Positions 1 to 11,561 of a stretch of DNA of 64,000 nucleotides are shown in pieces. The notes beneath the pieces were generated by a model that searched no databases, was not told the origin of the DNA, and saw only the letters and a program-made list of their open reading frames with translations. The DNA is from Corticium candelabrum (taxonomy: Eukaryota; Porifera; Homoscleromorpha; Homosclerophorida; Plakinidae). The stretch's first letter is position 1. Each line of letters starts with the position of its first letter. A program made the translations under genes and the position numbers. The DNA is taken from positions 3,596,568-3,660,567 of the forward strand of contig NC_085100.1 of assembly GCF_963422355.1 (NCBI RefSeq), written 5' to 3'.

Positions 1-175
1 CCCCAAATCTCTGTGGCTGGCTGACTCTAGAGGTACGCCAAAAAATGACCATATATGGGTGTCACGCTTCAGGAATGTATGGTATGCAAGCGAGTGACAA
101 ATCACGCCGCATTATTCTTCTTTGTGTCGCACGCGGCAACGAGGGACAATGGCTGGGCAGCCAATCACTACGCGC

Positions 176-560
176 TCAGGCGCGTACCGTGGCATGGGCT
201 AAATGGGCTATAGCCCCCCCCAGTTTTTGTGGGCGTTTCCCATTTTGTCAGGTGAAAACTAGCGTTACGTAGCTTTTTGTAAACGTGCGCGTCTGTTTAC
301 AGTCTGGATGTTCGAGGCCGAGCATGCGTGTCTCACACTGAGGCTGCAGACATCGGTTCTGTGCAAGAGGAAACCGCAGGATGATTTTTCAGTAAATAGG
401 TGCTTGTTTAGTCTGCTCCATACTGTATATATGTATACGAGTAAACGTAATACTTTGTGGTCTGCATTGTTGCTACTAATACAATTTTTGTCAAAGGGGC
501 GTGTCAGTGTTCGGGTATTTCAGCCCCCCCTCACTTCCAATGGCCACGGTACGCCCCTGA
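176..560. mobile_element. Non-autonomous DNA transposon (MITE) with 18-bp TIRs
   Basis: The 385-bp unit has terminal inverted repeats TCAGGCGCGTACCGTGGC (176-193) and its near-perfect reverse complement at 543-560 (17 of 18 match). It is flanked on both sides by CGCGC (171-175 and 561-565), which looks like a 5-bp target-site duplication. There is no coding capacity. I did not assign a superfamily. Confidence 0.7.
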
Positions 561-565
561 CGCGC

Positions 566-1457
566 TGTTCGACATGAGAGAACATCTAGCTAGAAAGACG
601 GCAATTTTTGATCAGAAACAACAGAACGTTGTATTTCAAGTAGCGCTACCTGAAAATCTACGAGCATCCAATCTTGCTGCCGTAGTATGCACAAACGTGA
701 AGAGTAGTGCGCGCGTTACGTACGGGACTTCTTTGCTAACACGTGTCGCCAACTACCGATACCGTAGCTAATGACGTAACGCGATACACAAAGACATTAG
801 CTATAGCTTTGGAAAAATTAGAACCGGCTTCTATCCTGTCTACGGTCGACAGAAGCAGTCGGCAGCCGCGGTGTTTGGATACACTCTGTGTACGTACACG
901 AGACTAGATGGGAGAAGATAAATTTGCTCCACTCCGGATAGAAGCTACTCCCAATGAGTATTGCTTCGTAGCTTTCATTTGAAGCGACGTTCGACAAAGG
1001 TTCACGCATTACTAGTATATTTATATATTTATATACGTACGTCAGTACTTGTCATATAAATTTACGGCAAACGGAAAGACGAATCGACAAAACGACGATG
1101 CCAGATGAATGCAATTTTGACTCCGTAACATATGCGCTTAAAATTGAAGTAAGGGACCCTTTTCGAGGGGTCAACTCAATTCTAATTTGTTGACGAAAAG
1201 AGTGAAACGACTCTCGATTTTGCTCCCTTACGCGACTAAAGAGCAAAGGATACTGATACATAACAAACGGAATAGAAAGAAAATAGCTAAAAGAAGAGAA
1301 GAGTCTGTTTTTTTAGTTTCCGCCCATTACTTTGACAGAAATTATTGCTACGCAACCATTATCACGTGACTACGCGACGATTGTTACGCGCCTATCTTAG
1401 TAAACGAGTGAGACGATTGAAGCGTGAAGGAAGAATTGAAGACAACTATCGGATTTT
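566..1457. other. Intergenic DNA without a recognised gene
   Basis: Only short unsupported open frames occur here. The segment 1292-1390 is a copy of a unit that recurs at 2170-2254 (shared core around ATTATTGCTACG and GACGATTGTTACGCG), so at least part is repetitive. I see no exon with matched splice sites. Confidence 0.5.
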
Positions 1458-1562
1458 GCGTTCAATTATCCGAACTCGGCCTTCAATTATCCCATTCAGT
1501 CAATCAATTATCCGAATTTGGCGTTCAGTTATCCGATTCGGGCATTCAATTACCCGATGTTC
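1458..1562 (+). repeat. 21-bp minisatellite, five units
   Basis: There are five consecutive 21-bp units built around TTCAATTATCCGAA, starting at 1458, 1479, 1500, 1521 and 1542. The period is exact, with substitutions only. A 3.7-unit array of the same motif lies inverted at 2084-2160. Confidence 0.85.
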
Positions 1563-2083
1563 TGTCCTAATTAGAAGTACCAAATATAGAAATAATTATT
1601 TTAGTCGCCCATTTCTTTCATGACGTCTTTCTAGGATGCTCACTCACGTTTCAGCTGAACAATAAATGATTGATTCAAGAAAGGTGGGAAGACGAAGTAG
1701 TGAAATTCGAGCTCTTGATTAGCTAAAAACCCGCTACAAAGCATGATGGGCTGTTGCATGGTATCACGCAGGACGCGCAGTTTACAAAGTATGCGGATTA
1801 CACCACGATTGACGGAGCAAGGCGTTGTTGTAAGCTTCCTAGATATGTAGATTTAGTTCGCTCACAACAGCTTAGTTAGACCTCCGCGGAAACGTGGGAC
1901 ACCAAGATTAGTGCAAAGGAAATTATCGTACAACACACGCTAAAAATTCACGCTAAAGTCAAGATTAATTACAAATTATTGCGTCTAGACAGCTGATGAA
2001 TGATGATATTTGAGCAGCTGCCCAACCGCAGACTATGTAAGTTATTCAGTTTTCCATGATATTGCACAACAGCCGTAAGCAAC
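1563..2083. other. Spacer between the two minisatellite copies
   Basis: AT-rich sequence with no supported gene. It separates the forward and inverted 21-bp arrays and may belong to one composite repeat with them. Confidence 0.4.
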
Positions 2084-2160
2084 GGATAATTAAACGCCTG
2101 AATCGGTTAATTGAACGCCGAGTTCGGATAATTGAATACCGGATTCGGATAACTAAACGC
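2084..2160 (-). repeat. 21-bp minisatellite, inverted copy
   Basis: Units start at 2084, 2105 and 2126, with a partial unit at 2147. Read on the minus strand they carry the same TTCAATTATCCGAA-type 21-mer as 1458-1562. The adjacent sequence 2170-2254 repeats 1292-1390 in direct orientation, so the flank is direct while the minisatellite is inverted. Confidence 0.8.
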
Positions 2161-2416
2161 AAAATACTAGAGAAGAGCAACTGAAAGTCTGTTTCCTGAG
2201 TCTCCGTGTTTGTTTGACAAAAACTATTGCTACGTAACGTAACGATTGTTACGCGAATATGTAAAGACAGTACACCATCGCTCGCCAAACACAATGCTAA
2301 CCGAGCATTTACTAGTGATAAAATAACAACCTAAAGATCATTAGTGGCTGCCTTAAGACCGCAACTTTAGCGGTGGGATATTATCTGATAAAGAAAATCA
2401 TTGGCCCACACACGTA

Positions 2417-2619
2417 GGTACAGGTGAAACACCTTTGGTGGAATGTCAAATGTCAATGTCAAATATGGGATACTCCACCAATTAATTAATGAGGTTGCAC
2501 CCTAGTACCTATATATCTTTAGTTCTGCAAATATTATGTCAATAGTTGACACTCAACCAAGGGTGTTATCCAGTTCTGCAAATGTCAAATATCTGACACT
2601 CCACCAAAGGTGTTGTACC
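2417..2619. mobile_element. Small inverted-repeat element
   Basis: The left end around ACACCTTTGGTGGA (2430-2443) and the right end around TCCACCAAAGGTGT (2600-2613) are reverse complements and extend outward to GGTACA/TTGTACC. About 200 bp long, non-coding, with repeated AATGTCAAA words inside. Probably a MITE. Confidence 0.5.
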
Positions 2620-3277
2620 TCATGGTCCCACCTAAGTATATATCTACAAATGTAAAAATGTCAAAGTCAATTTACGTCATGTAGTCTTCCTTCAGGCGCG
2701 CTTCCGTCTATACCGTGTTGGGCTAGAGTTCGCTGTGTTTCCTGCAACGTGATGTATGGGTCATGGGTACAGTGCGGGACAGGCTAGCTCACGTAAACGC
2801 GCGTAGTTTAAATTTGCGTAAACGATTATCCTTGAAAACTTTGTACATTTTACTAATAGTTCGTCCATATTCATCTAGCGTAAAAGGGTATCAACGTGAG
2901 TTTTCATATGCAAACATCTAAAAACGGCCGTCGTCTACTACTGTGACAGTTTTCCCTACAGCAAACAGGTGGTTTACCAAAAGCGAATAAAATTACGTGC
3001 AGACACTGGTAAGATAATGTTCTAACAATCTATCATTGTGGATTTTCTAATTTCGATTGTCTAGTCGAGATATCAGCCAAATGAAACCCCAAGAAGGTCA
3101 CACTATAAGTCTGATCAGTTTCTTATTTTGACGTTGTTCCTGTTGAAACGCTACATTAAGCATCTACACGCACGCAAAATGCTGTAGATGATTTAATTAC
3201 ATTGACACTCAAAGTCTACTAACTGCTTAATTAATTAGCTAACATTCAGTACGGTGACGTTGTTTTGTGTGTGCTAG
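2620..3277. other. Gap upstream of the TSP1 exon; intron or intergenic
   Basis: No exon recognised. It ends in a splice acceptor (TGTGCTAG, AG at 3276-3277), so at least its right part is intron of the TSP1 gene. The first exons of that gene (signal peptide) are not visible in the window. Confidence 0.5.
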
Positions 3278-6200
3278 GTTGATTCATGGGCACTATGCTC
3301 CCTGTCTCCAGGCGTGTGGTGGAAATCAAAAACTGATAGGGACCGATCAATGTCTTGTATATAGCGACTGTATCACTAGCCAACGGTTTCAAACTAGTGA
3401 GTGTGATCCAACTTTTAGGTTCAGCGAAACTTGTGGAAGAGACCTTATTTCAACCTGCAGTACATACTCATGGATAGCTTTGGGTGAATCCAAAAACAAT
3501 GCGTCATGTGGTGCGATTAGAGGGACATATCCTGAAGTTAAATGTCAAGTGGGCATCTTCCTAAGGAAGGAGGAGCCCACCTCAGTCTTTGTGCCAGATA
3601 CAGAGTGTATAGCATTGGGACGACTAACTCTACAACAAAAAGAAGAAACAGCAATAGAGGATAAAGGAACAATACAGTGTGTCTATATGCCTAGAGAATG
3701 GAGTGCATGCAGTGCCACTTGTGGTGATGGTACAAGACAAAGAGAAAGGCGTTGTGTTCAGATAATAAATGGCATTGAAACGGGAGTTGATTTTGATGAA
3801 TGTGCCAAAGATCCAAGTGTTGTCGTTCAGCCACGAGTAGAGACTGAAAGTTGCAGAATAAGAGATTGTGTATGTGAAGAGCCCTACTATTCTGCTGAGG
3901 ATTTTGGTCCCTGTTCAGCAACATGTGAAGGCACGCAGACTCGTAATATCAGATGTGACTGTCGTGTGGAAGGTGTGATACGACAAGAAAACATGAGCGT
4001 ATGTCAAGCACTGACTACTGGTCCTTTTCCAGCAACAGAGAGACCATGCAACGATATTCCATGTCCAACTTACCATTATAGAGTTGGGAGTTGGGGAGAT
4101 TGTGACTCAACTTGTGGTGCTGGCCAGCGCCGCCGTCCAGTCCAGTGCATCAAGACACAAGGAGCTGTTGTTACTGTTGTACCTCTGCAAGAGTGTATTG
4201 ATAATGGTGCAGGTCAACCACCCACTGATTTTGAAAACTGTAACAGCAGGTGCAGATATCAAGTCTTTCCATATCAAGAGTGTTCAGTTACATGTGGAGG
4301 AGGAATCCAAACAAGACTCGTCTTCTGTATTAGAACAACTGATACTGGAAGTGAAAGAGTGACTTTGGCCGAATGTGCTAATGATCCCACCAATACCGAA
4401 GCTTTACCAGATACTGAACAAGCTTGTAATGAGCAGGAATGTCCATGCTTGAATCCTCGATGGCAGCCCAGCGTGTGGTCAGACTGTTCTCTAACGTGTG
4501 GAAATGGAACACGAACAAGGACTGTGGAGTGTCGTTGTTTCATTAGTGGACAGGACACGGTCGCCCCAGATGAGAAATGCGAAGGCCAGAGGCGTCCTCA
4601 TCTGAGAGAGAACTGTTACACACGTTGTCCTTGTGTTGATCCTCAATATGTGGCTCTCCCATTTGGTCCATGTGACAAGACATGCGGTAGTGATACATTT
4701 AGAAAACGAGACTTGGAATGTCATTGTCAGAGGGGAGAAGAAGAGGCAGTCGAGGACATAGAACTGTGTGACAACAGAATTCCAGAACAGAAGCCTGTTG
4801 TAGTTGAACCGTGTGAGCTTGGTGATTGTCCATGCACTAATGATACCATCAGATATCTCTACACCAGGTGGGGTGATTGTGACAGAGAATGTGAAGGTAC
4901 AAAGAGACGAAAGGTCCAATGTCGCTGTGAAAAAGAAAATGTAGACAAGTGGGTTGATGACGAGATTTGTGTGGGATATCTTGGTCAAGCTCCAGTTACC
5001 AGTGGGAAATGTGAACCTCCATGTATAGCAAATTGGACAGTGAGAAGCTGGACTGCTGTTAGTAAATACTCTCTTATAAATGTGTTTTGTATTCTAATAA
5101 CATTGTGTCCTCATTAGTGTTCAAAGTCATGTGGCCAAGGAACCAAGACAAGGGTAGTTGTGTGTGAGGTATTTGCCAATGGCAGACTGGTTGATCGAGG
5201 TAATGATTCACAATGCATTGGTGCTGACAAACCCATTGAAAGGATGCAGTGTACGGGTGCAGTAGCTGAAGACAAGGCTGTGTGGATGACCTCAGGCTGG
5301 ACCACAGTAAGTGAATGTACTCATCATTTCAATTTGTTTAATGTTTGAACTGTAAACGTGAGAAGACTTTGGAGTGCAGACTGTAGTATTGTTTAATAGC
5401 AGATTATTATCAAGAGCAAGAATTCGAAGGGTAATATGTACTTTTGCGTCAGCTACAGAATGACGTCTAGAACAGATCCCCGCTTCTATTTAGTTACTAT
5501 TTTGAGCATTTACATTGCGCTCTTCGCCTTACCAAAGGTTTCCTGGCAATTTAAGATTTGTTCAATGCAGGAACTAGGTTTTGAGCCAACTGTTGTGTTT
5601 TAGCAGTTGCGCGGTTTTACTGTTAAAAAGCATATAGTAATTGTCAGAAATTGTAAACTACTACCCATGCTGTATGCGTTGACGTTTTGTCTTGATACAT
5701 ATCATAAAATTGCACATCATTTTGTCACTAATTCAGTTGTCATAATTTCAGTGTTCCAATACATGTGGAGTTGGAGTAAAACATCGTCAAGTGAGGTGTG
5801 TCAACAAATGCACTGGACAGCAAAGGCGTAAAAGACATTGCCTCCCAAACAAGCCTTATCACAAAGTTGGATGCAATTTGATCCCATGTGAGTGTAACTG
5901 TAAGTGTGATACAAGCATTGTCTGCATGCTATTTGGGTTTGTGTTGGGCCAATGACGTAATTTGAATTCTCAACTGGCCGTCTGTCTGTTTGTTTGTCTG
6001 TCTGTTTGTCCACAAACATATTCGCACTGAGGAACCATTTAGCTTCGTCCAGATTGGCATCGTCTATTGAGAAGTGTGAAAGGAAACTGTCAGCTTTCGT
6101 AGAGATGTTTAATATGAGATATTTTGGCGCTTTTCCAAAAACCTCCGGCCACACTTCCTGCGCACGGACGAAATGAGGGTGCACAGACAGACTGTCGTTT

Positions 6201-7918
6201 TTCACCAGTAGGGTCATGAACACCTTAATTAAACTTATCCGGAGTATTCGAGAAGACGCTTTCCTTCGTTTCTTCTTCTGACAAACAAGGGTCAGACCCA
6301 GAATTTCCAGAAGGGAGAACAATTTCTTGCATGACATTACGTCAATGCATATATATCAATGTGGTCATGTTATGGAAAAGATCATACTGGCAGAGACTTT
6401 AAAAGTTTACGTCAAAGAATTGTTGTGCTAGTTTGTTTTACTGAATCGGACTACGGGTGGTAACAGGATCTTGTGAGGGGCTGGGAGGCACAAACGTTAG
6501 TTAATTAAAGAAACAAAATACCACACGACACAAAAAGAAATTCTTGTTTGAACCTGGTACTTTAGAGGGGCCCCTTCTCCCCCTAAATTCTCCCCTGCCT
6601 AACAAGCTTCTAGGACTTCAGATGGACGCGCTTAAATGCACACTCCGAAGAAGTGCGCAAGCGTCTAGCTAGAGTGCGCACCGAAAATAGCGAGGTCCGG
6701 TGATCAAGGGCGTTGGGGTGAAAGGGCGCTCTGGTAGCAATAAATGTATACTACTGTGTATCACGAAGCAGAAACGGCGTAAGCGGTTCCTTTTACAGGA
6801 CAAGTTAGATTAACGGACATGAAAATGAGCAAGCGACAGTGCAGGAGGTGTAAACACGTGTCTTGACTTACAAAATAGTAGTTCCAAGTTGCTAGAAGCC
6901 TATCACCACACTCTAACCCTTTCTATCATAAATCGCATTCCTGAATGCATGACAATCTAGCATGACAATGATACACCTCTAAATAAGAAATTTTGCTTCT
7001 ATTTTCGCTCTACAAATCGAGCTCTTAGCCGAAGCGGCAAAGAAAAGTTAATTTGCATCTGGAAGTAATGCAGTGAGGCAGGAAAATGATTGGAGGCCAT
7101 GACCCCAATGAGTCCCTGTGGTTCCTGTATGCCGACAGTCAAGAAGAAAAATTATATTAGGTTGAGATTATAGCACCCTCCTCTAATCTAGAGTGAACGC
7201 GAACAGAAAGTAGTCGACCCGGCCCCTACAACAGGTTTGAAATTGTTTATGTTGGAGTACGCCCATGGCCACGCGCAACCTAACAATCTTTGGTAATAAC
7301 CAGCATGCTGAAGAGAGTAATAGCTAGAGTTGTTACTAGTACTACCCTGCCCTATGAGCAGTGGCAATCTGGGCGGTGGCAATCCATCGTTCTAGGCCAC
7401 TTCCGCAAAGAAGACGCACCTTCCGCAACACAGGGACAAACGCACGCAAGCAAAAGCGGCCCGGTGAGACGGCTCACTCCGACTGCAGCGGGCGCACGGT
7501 CACATCCGCATACTCGATTAATTAATTAATTGAACAAACTAACTCCGGCGCATCTCATTTCAGGCCGCCATTAAAGTCTCGTTTCTGGCCGTCGGAGGCA
7601 GTGTAGACGAAATCGACTCGACCGCTCGTCTCCAACGGCCGAATTCGAGCGGACCGCCGCGTTTCGCGACGATCGGAGACCGTCGTCGTGTCGATCGCGC
7701 GTTAGACAGACGAAAGCGTGGGTTGGCGTATTACAGTTTATGATTCTAACGACAACTGTCTCTAAATATCTCTGTTTATAGGTGATCGTAGCAAGTGTGT
7801 AGACAGGCGCAATGGAATCTACTGCGACATGGTACTACGCTTCGGTATGTGTGAAAACATCAAGTATCACCGGGACTGCTGCCAGTCATGTGTCAACAGT
7901 TTGCTGGGGAAACGTTAG
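3278..7918 (+). CDS. Thrombospondin type-1 repeat and PLAC domain protein (ADAMTS-like/papilin-like), 5'-incomplete
   Basis: Exons: 3278-5057, 5118-5306, 5752-5887, 7782-7918 (stop 7916-7918), about 746 residues. The first large exon holds roughly eight TSP1-like modules with the pattern W..C(S/D).TCG.G...R...C (for example WSACSATCGDGTRQR and WSDCSLTCGNGTRTR). Modules nine and ten are each interrupted by a phase-0 intron immediately before CS..CG (WTA/CSKSCGQG, WTT/CSNTCGVG). The last exon completes a Cys (T/GT) and encodes a PLAC domain (C.DRRNGIYC......GMC......CCQSC). This domain order is that of secreted matrix proteins of the ADAMTSL/papilin type; no metalloprotease is visible. Role in the matrix is inferred from family. 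The 60-bp intron 5058-5117 is very short; the last intron is 1.9 kb. The exact orthologue cannot be named. Confidence 0.85.
5888..7781 (+). other. Large repeat-bearing intron before the PLAC exon
   Basis: The donor GTGAGT is at 5888 and the acceptor TATAG at 7777-7781. It contains a CTGT/TTGT-rich stretch (about 5970-6010) of the kind that heads dispersed repeats, several TTAATTAA runs, and a GC-rich segment at 7377-7735 that recurs inverted at 8408-8690. No further exon was seen. Confidence 0.55.
7377..7735 (+). repeat. Left copy of an inverted duplicate flanking the PLAC exon
   Basis: Segments 7377-7530 (GGCCACTTCCGCAA..., CACATCCGCATACTCGATT) and 7700-7735 (GACGAAAGCGTGGGTTGGCG) are matched in reverse complement at about 8507-8690 and 8408-8440. 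The middle is diverged. A further partial copy lies at about 8850-8925. Confidence 0.6.
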
Positions 7919-8140
7919 CTCAGCTCATGACGACAAAGACCACGTACTCCCGAGATCATTTCTTGCTTTTTCCCCCGATATTGTTCATGTTGTTGCAGTG
8001 GATGTTTGTTTGATTGAAGTAAGGAAGTATTAGTAGTCCTCGTCTTTCAGCTTTCTAGACACGTTTGCACACTAGTCAACATTTTCTAGATGACTGAGTT
8101 TTGTTGACTTTGTCATCCGCAGCAATTACTTCTGAGATGC

Positions 8141-8184
8141 TGACGTCAGCCATGATGTTGACGTCAGCCATGATGTTGACGTCA
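8141..8184. promoter_or_regulatory. Three CRE-like palindromes in an 18-bp tandem repeat
   Basis: TGACGTCA occurs at 8141-8148, 8159-8166 and 8177-8184, spaced exactly 18 bp by GCCATGATGT. TGACGTCA is the consensus full CRE/ATF-CREB site. It lies about 220 bp downstream of the TSP1 gene stop, so regulatory use is only a possibility; a short tandem duplication is the minimal explanation. Confidence 0.4.
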
Positions 8185-8407
8185 CAACCTAGTCTAGAGC
8201 TCCTGTGTAGGTTCACTAGATCAACGAATGTTGCACACAATCAGAACAACGTGTAATTGTAGCATGTTTGAACTTAGCTACCTAAGAAAGTAGAGGGTCT
8301 ATTGCATGAATGCTAAGCATCAATTTGTTGCAAGTCTTGGACATTTTGCTAATTCAGTGAGTTGGGCAATCAAAGAGAAAAGAAGATGGCTGCCTATCCT
8401 ATACTAT

Positions 8408-8690
8408 AGTACGCCAACCCACGCTTCCGTCTGTTTGGATGAATCTCTGTAACGCGCTGATTGACACGAACGGTCTAGTCGGATTTCGCCCGGACTGCGC
8501 TGGAGTTTGTTTGTTCAATTAGCTGAGTATGCGGATGTGACGTGTGCTCGCCAGTCCACCCTAGGGCACCGTCTGATCTAGAGTAGAGTACTAGATGCGC
8601 TTCCGCTGCAGTCACCGGATTGCGCGTTCGTGCGTGTGTCCGTCCGTATGTCACGGAAGGTGCGTCATTCATTGCGGAAGTGGCGTCATT
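8408..8690 (-). repeat. Right copy of the inverted duplicate
   Basis: Reverse complement of 7377-7735 (ACGCCAACCCACGCTT at the left, GTGCGTCATTCATTGCGGAAGTGG toward the right). A third partial copy in this orientation (GTGACGTAGGCTCGCCAGTC) starts near 8855. Probably copies of one dispersed element. Confidence 0.6.
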
Positions 8691-9016
8691 CTCCACGAGT
8701 AGATCACGACGTTTTATGTGGGAAGAGTCTGATGGGGAATGCGTACAGTCCAAACGGCGCTGTCTGGAGTGTGTAAGATGGATAGAGTAACAGGACGCGT
8801 GTATTGTACGTAAACGCGCGAAGATAAATTGCTACCGCCCATAGGGCGGGGAGATGTGACGTAGGCTCGCCAGTCACGCCATCCTCTAGTGGTATACTAG
8901 AGTGCAAGATGCGCCCGCTGCAGTCAGAGTTTAACTAAAGCAATGTGTATTGTACGTTCTAACGCAGCTGAGTAGATTGAAAACTTGCCAAATGTGGTGT
9001 GTGTGTATGTGTGTGT

Positions 9017-9090
<74 letters not shown>

Positions 9091-9737
9091 TTTGACTCTA
9101 GAGTAACACGTGGACCCGCCCTACGGTGAGATTGTGAGATGGGGTACTCTACGTGCCAAATAATGGACGACTGGCGAAAGTTCATTTTTACCTTTTCTTT
9201 GCCTAGATGTAGCTACTATCTAGGTGTTAGCGCAATTCCTACCCCCCATAGCGCGGGTGAGGGCTACTTTTAAATTGTTTTACTAAACTACAAAGAAAGC
9301 GTCATTTGGTCATGCCTCTGCGGAGGGCCCTACCACTGCTGACTAGGGTCTGTGTTCTTGCAGCTCTGCAAGTGTTTGCGAGGACACTGTCATTATATAC
9401 CATCAAGCAATGGTTGCTGCTTGTTTAGACTACCAGTTGCCGAACCAATCTGAATACAATGTCAACATTCATTAATGTTGCATTGCATGTAGTATGTCTC
9501 AAGCATGTATGGAAACTATGAAAAGTAAATACAGATTTCCTAACAGCAGATGACCTTTGAAGAGCCACTCACTTACTTTTAATTCATCCACATAAGTGAA
9601 CACATACAAGTAATTGCAACTCTGTCAACAATTAAATGGCAAATTTGGCACACAAAAAACATGTAAATCAGACTCACTGTATGTACTAACCCTATGTATG
9701 TAGAGTCCCAGATCTAATATGGGACATTCTCAAATAC
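8691..9737. repeat. Intergenic gap with a TG microsatellite
   Basis: It contains a partial copy of the 8408-8690 repeat (about 8850-8925) and an alternating TG tract at about 8997-9087. The remainder (9190-9737) has no recognised gene. Confidence 0.6.
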
Positions 9738-11315
9738 GGGACACTGGCACAAAGCAAGCTACCTCTCCATTTTTTATATCAAAGTAAAGACTGGTCATTC
9801 ATAAATCATTTCTGTTAGATTCAAGCCAACCGGTTTAATTTTCGTACTGCCACAAGCTCTTTTTCAAGGAAGGGTCTGGTTCTCCAATATGGGATAAGAC
9901 CATCTAGTATGGGACAGCCGCTAGTTCTCGCTGAACAAAGCGTCTTAATCATGGATCGGGTATTCAGTCAAGAGGGGCACGTCTCTTCTACTTACAATGT
10001 TGGAGCCAAGCTCGTCACTTCTCGCTTCTCCTCTCTAGAGACGACGGAAAGGGGGTGAGTCGCAGCATCTAATATGGGACACCCATACTGTGTGAAGCGA
10101 GACAATGTCGTGTTGCCTAGAATTTAGTTGACTCTCAAACAGCAAGACAAAGCTGTTTATTGCTTCTAGTGATTAATTAATCGAGTCCTCTGTAACTCAG
10201 TTACAGAGCTATTTCACTGTTGTCTGCATTGTCTAGCTAGCTAAAACCCAGCTGCAAAAACAGCTCGTAGGCTAGAAATGGCTAGAATCACCGTCTTTGT
10301 GTTCAAACACTTTGTAGCATCTCTTGCAATTGGTTGCATCAAAACACTCCTTGTTGTTCTTGGCAAAACATGTGGGTGGAGCCACTGTAATGAAGTGTGG
10401 TATTTATAGCTCAGTGACTTCATTCACGCAGTGCATGTTTCTGCGAGGTTTGAACTGAAGATTTATGCAGTTTAGTAAGTTTTCTCTTTACTAGTTTAGT
10501 CTAGATAATTCTAGATTATTCACGAGATCTGCGCATTGTTTGAAGCCCCGCATGCAAGAAGATATGGCCATGCAGTACCTGGTCTGGCTCAAAGAGACAG
10601 TGTACATAGAGATGACCATGCAGAAAGACAAGATAACGAGGACTGGAACTACTTCATTACATGGCTCCACCCACATTTGATCGGTTTTGCCAAGAACAAC
10701 AAGGAGTGTTTTTTATGCAACCAAAAGATGCTACAAAGTGTTTGAACACAAAGATGGTGATTGTAGCCATTTCTAGACTACGAGCTGTTTTTGAAGCTGA
10801 GTTTTGGCTAGCTAGACAATGCAGACAACAGTGAAATAGCTCTGTACTTGAGTATAGAGGACTTGATTAATCACTAGAAGCAATTAACAGCTTTGTCTTG
10901 CTGTTTGGGAGTCAAATAATTCTAAGCAATGTGACATTGTCTTGTTTCAAACAATACGGTGTCCCATATTAGATGCTGCAACCCGCCCCTTTTTGCTCGT
11001 CTCTAGAGAGGAGAAGTGTGAAGCCACGAAATTGGCTCCAACATTGTAGGTAGAAGAGACGTGCCCATTTTGACTGAATACCCGATCCATGATCAAGACG
11101 CTTTGTTCAGCAAGAACTAGCGACTGTCCCATATTAGATGCATGGTCTTGTCCGGTATTGGAGAATCAGACCCCTTCTCGAAAAAGAGCTTGTGGCAGTA
11201 CAAAAATTAAACCGATTAGCCTGAATCTACCAGAAATGATTTATGAATGATCAATCTTTACTTTGATATAAAAAATGGAGAGGTAGCTTGCTTGGAAGCT
11301 TTGTGCCAGTGTCCC
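9738..11315. mobile_element. Foldback (long inverted-repeat) element, 1.6 kb
   Basis: The arms 9738-10397 and 10650-11315 are reverse complements over about 660 bp with scattered substitutions and indels, separated by a 252-bp spacer. The outer ends read GGGACACTGGCACAAAGC and GCTTTGTGCCAGTGTCCC. The word CTAATATGGGACA or close variants recurs several times inside and just outside the arms, like subterminal transposase-binding repeats. No intact protein is encoded, so it is non-autonomous. The arms have diverged enough to be an old insertion. Confidence 0.8.
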
Positions 11316-11451
11316 TAGCCTCGAAGTTCCAGACCGAGCCTGGGTGATCATCATGTGAAACAGACATGCAACAAATAGGGGCCTTATCACTGTAAGTACT
11401 TTAGTATCAGCGTCGATCCACTCTTAACTGAGTGGATAACTAAACTAAGGA

Positions 11452-11561
<110 letters not shown>

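Noticed and set aside
5801-6337. 178-residue minus-strand frame in the TSP1 gene intron
   Set aside because: No family resemblance; it overlaps a TSP1 exon on the other strand and a CTGT-rich dispersed repeat.
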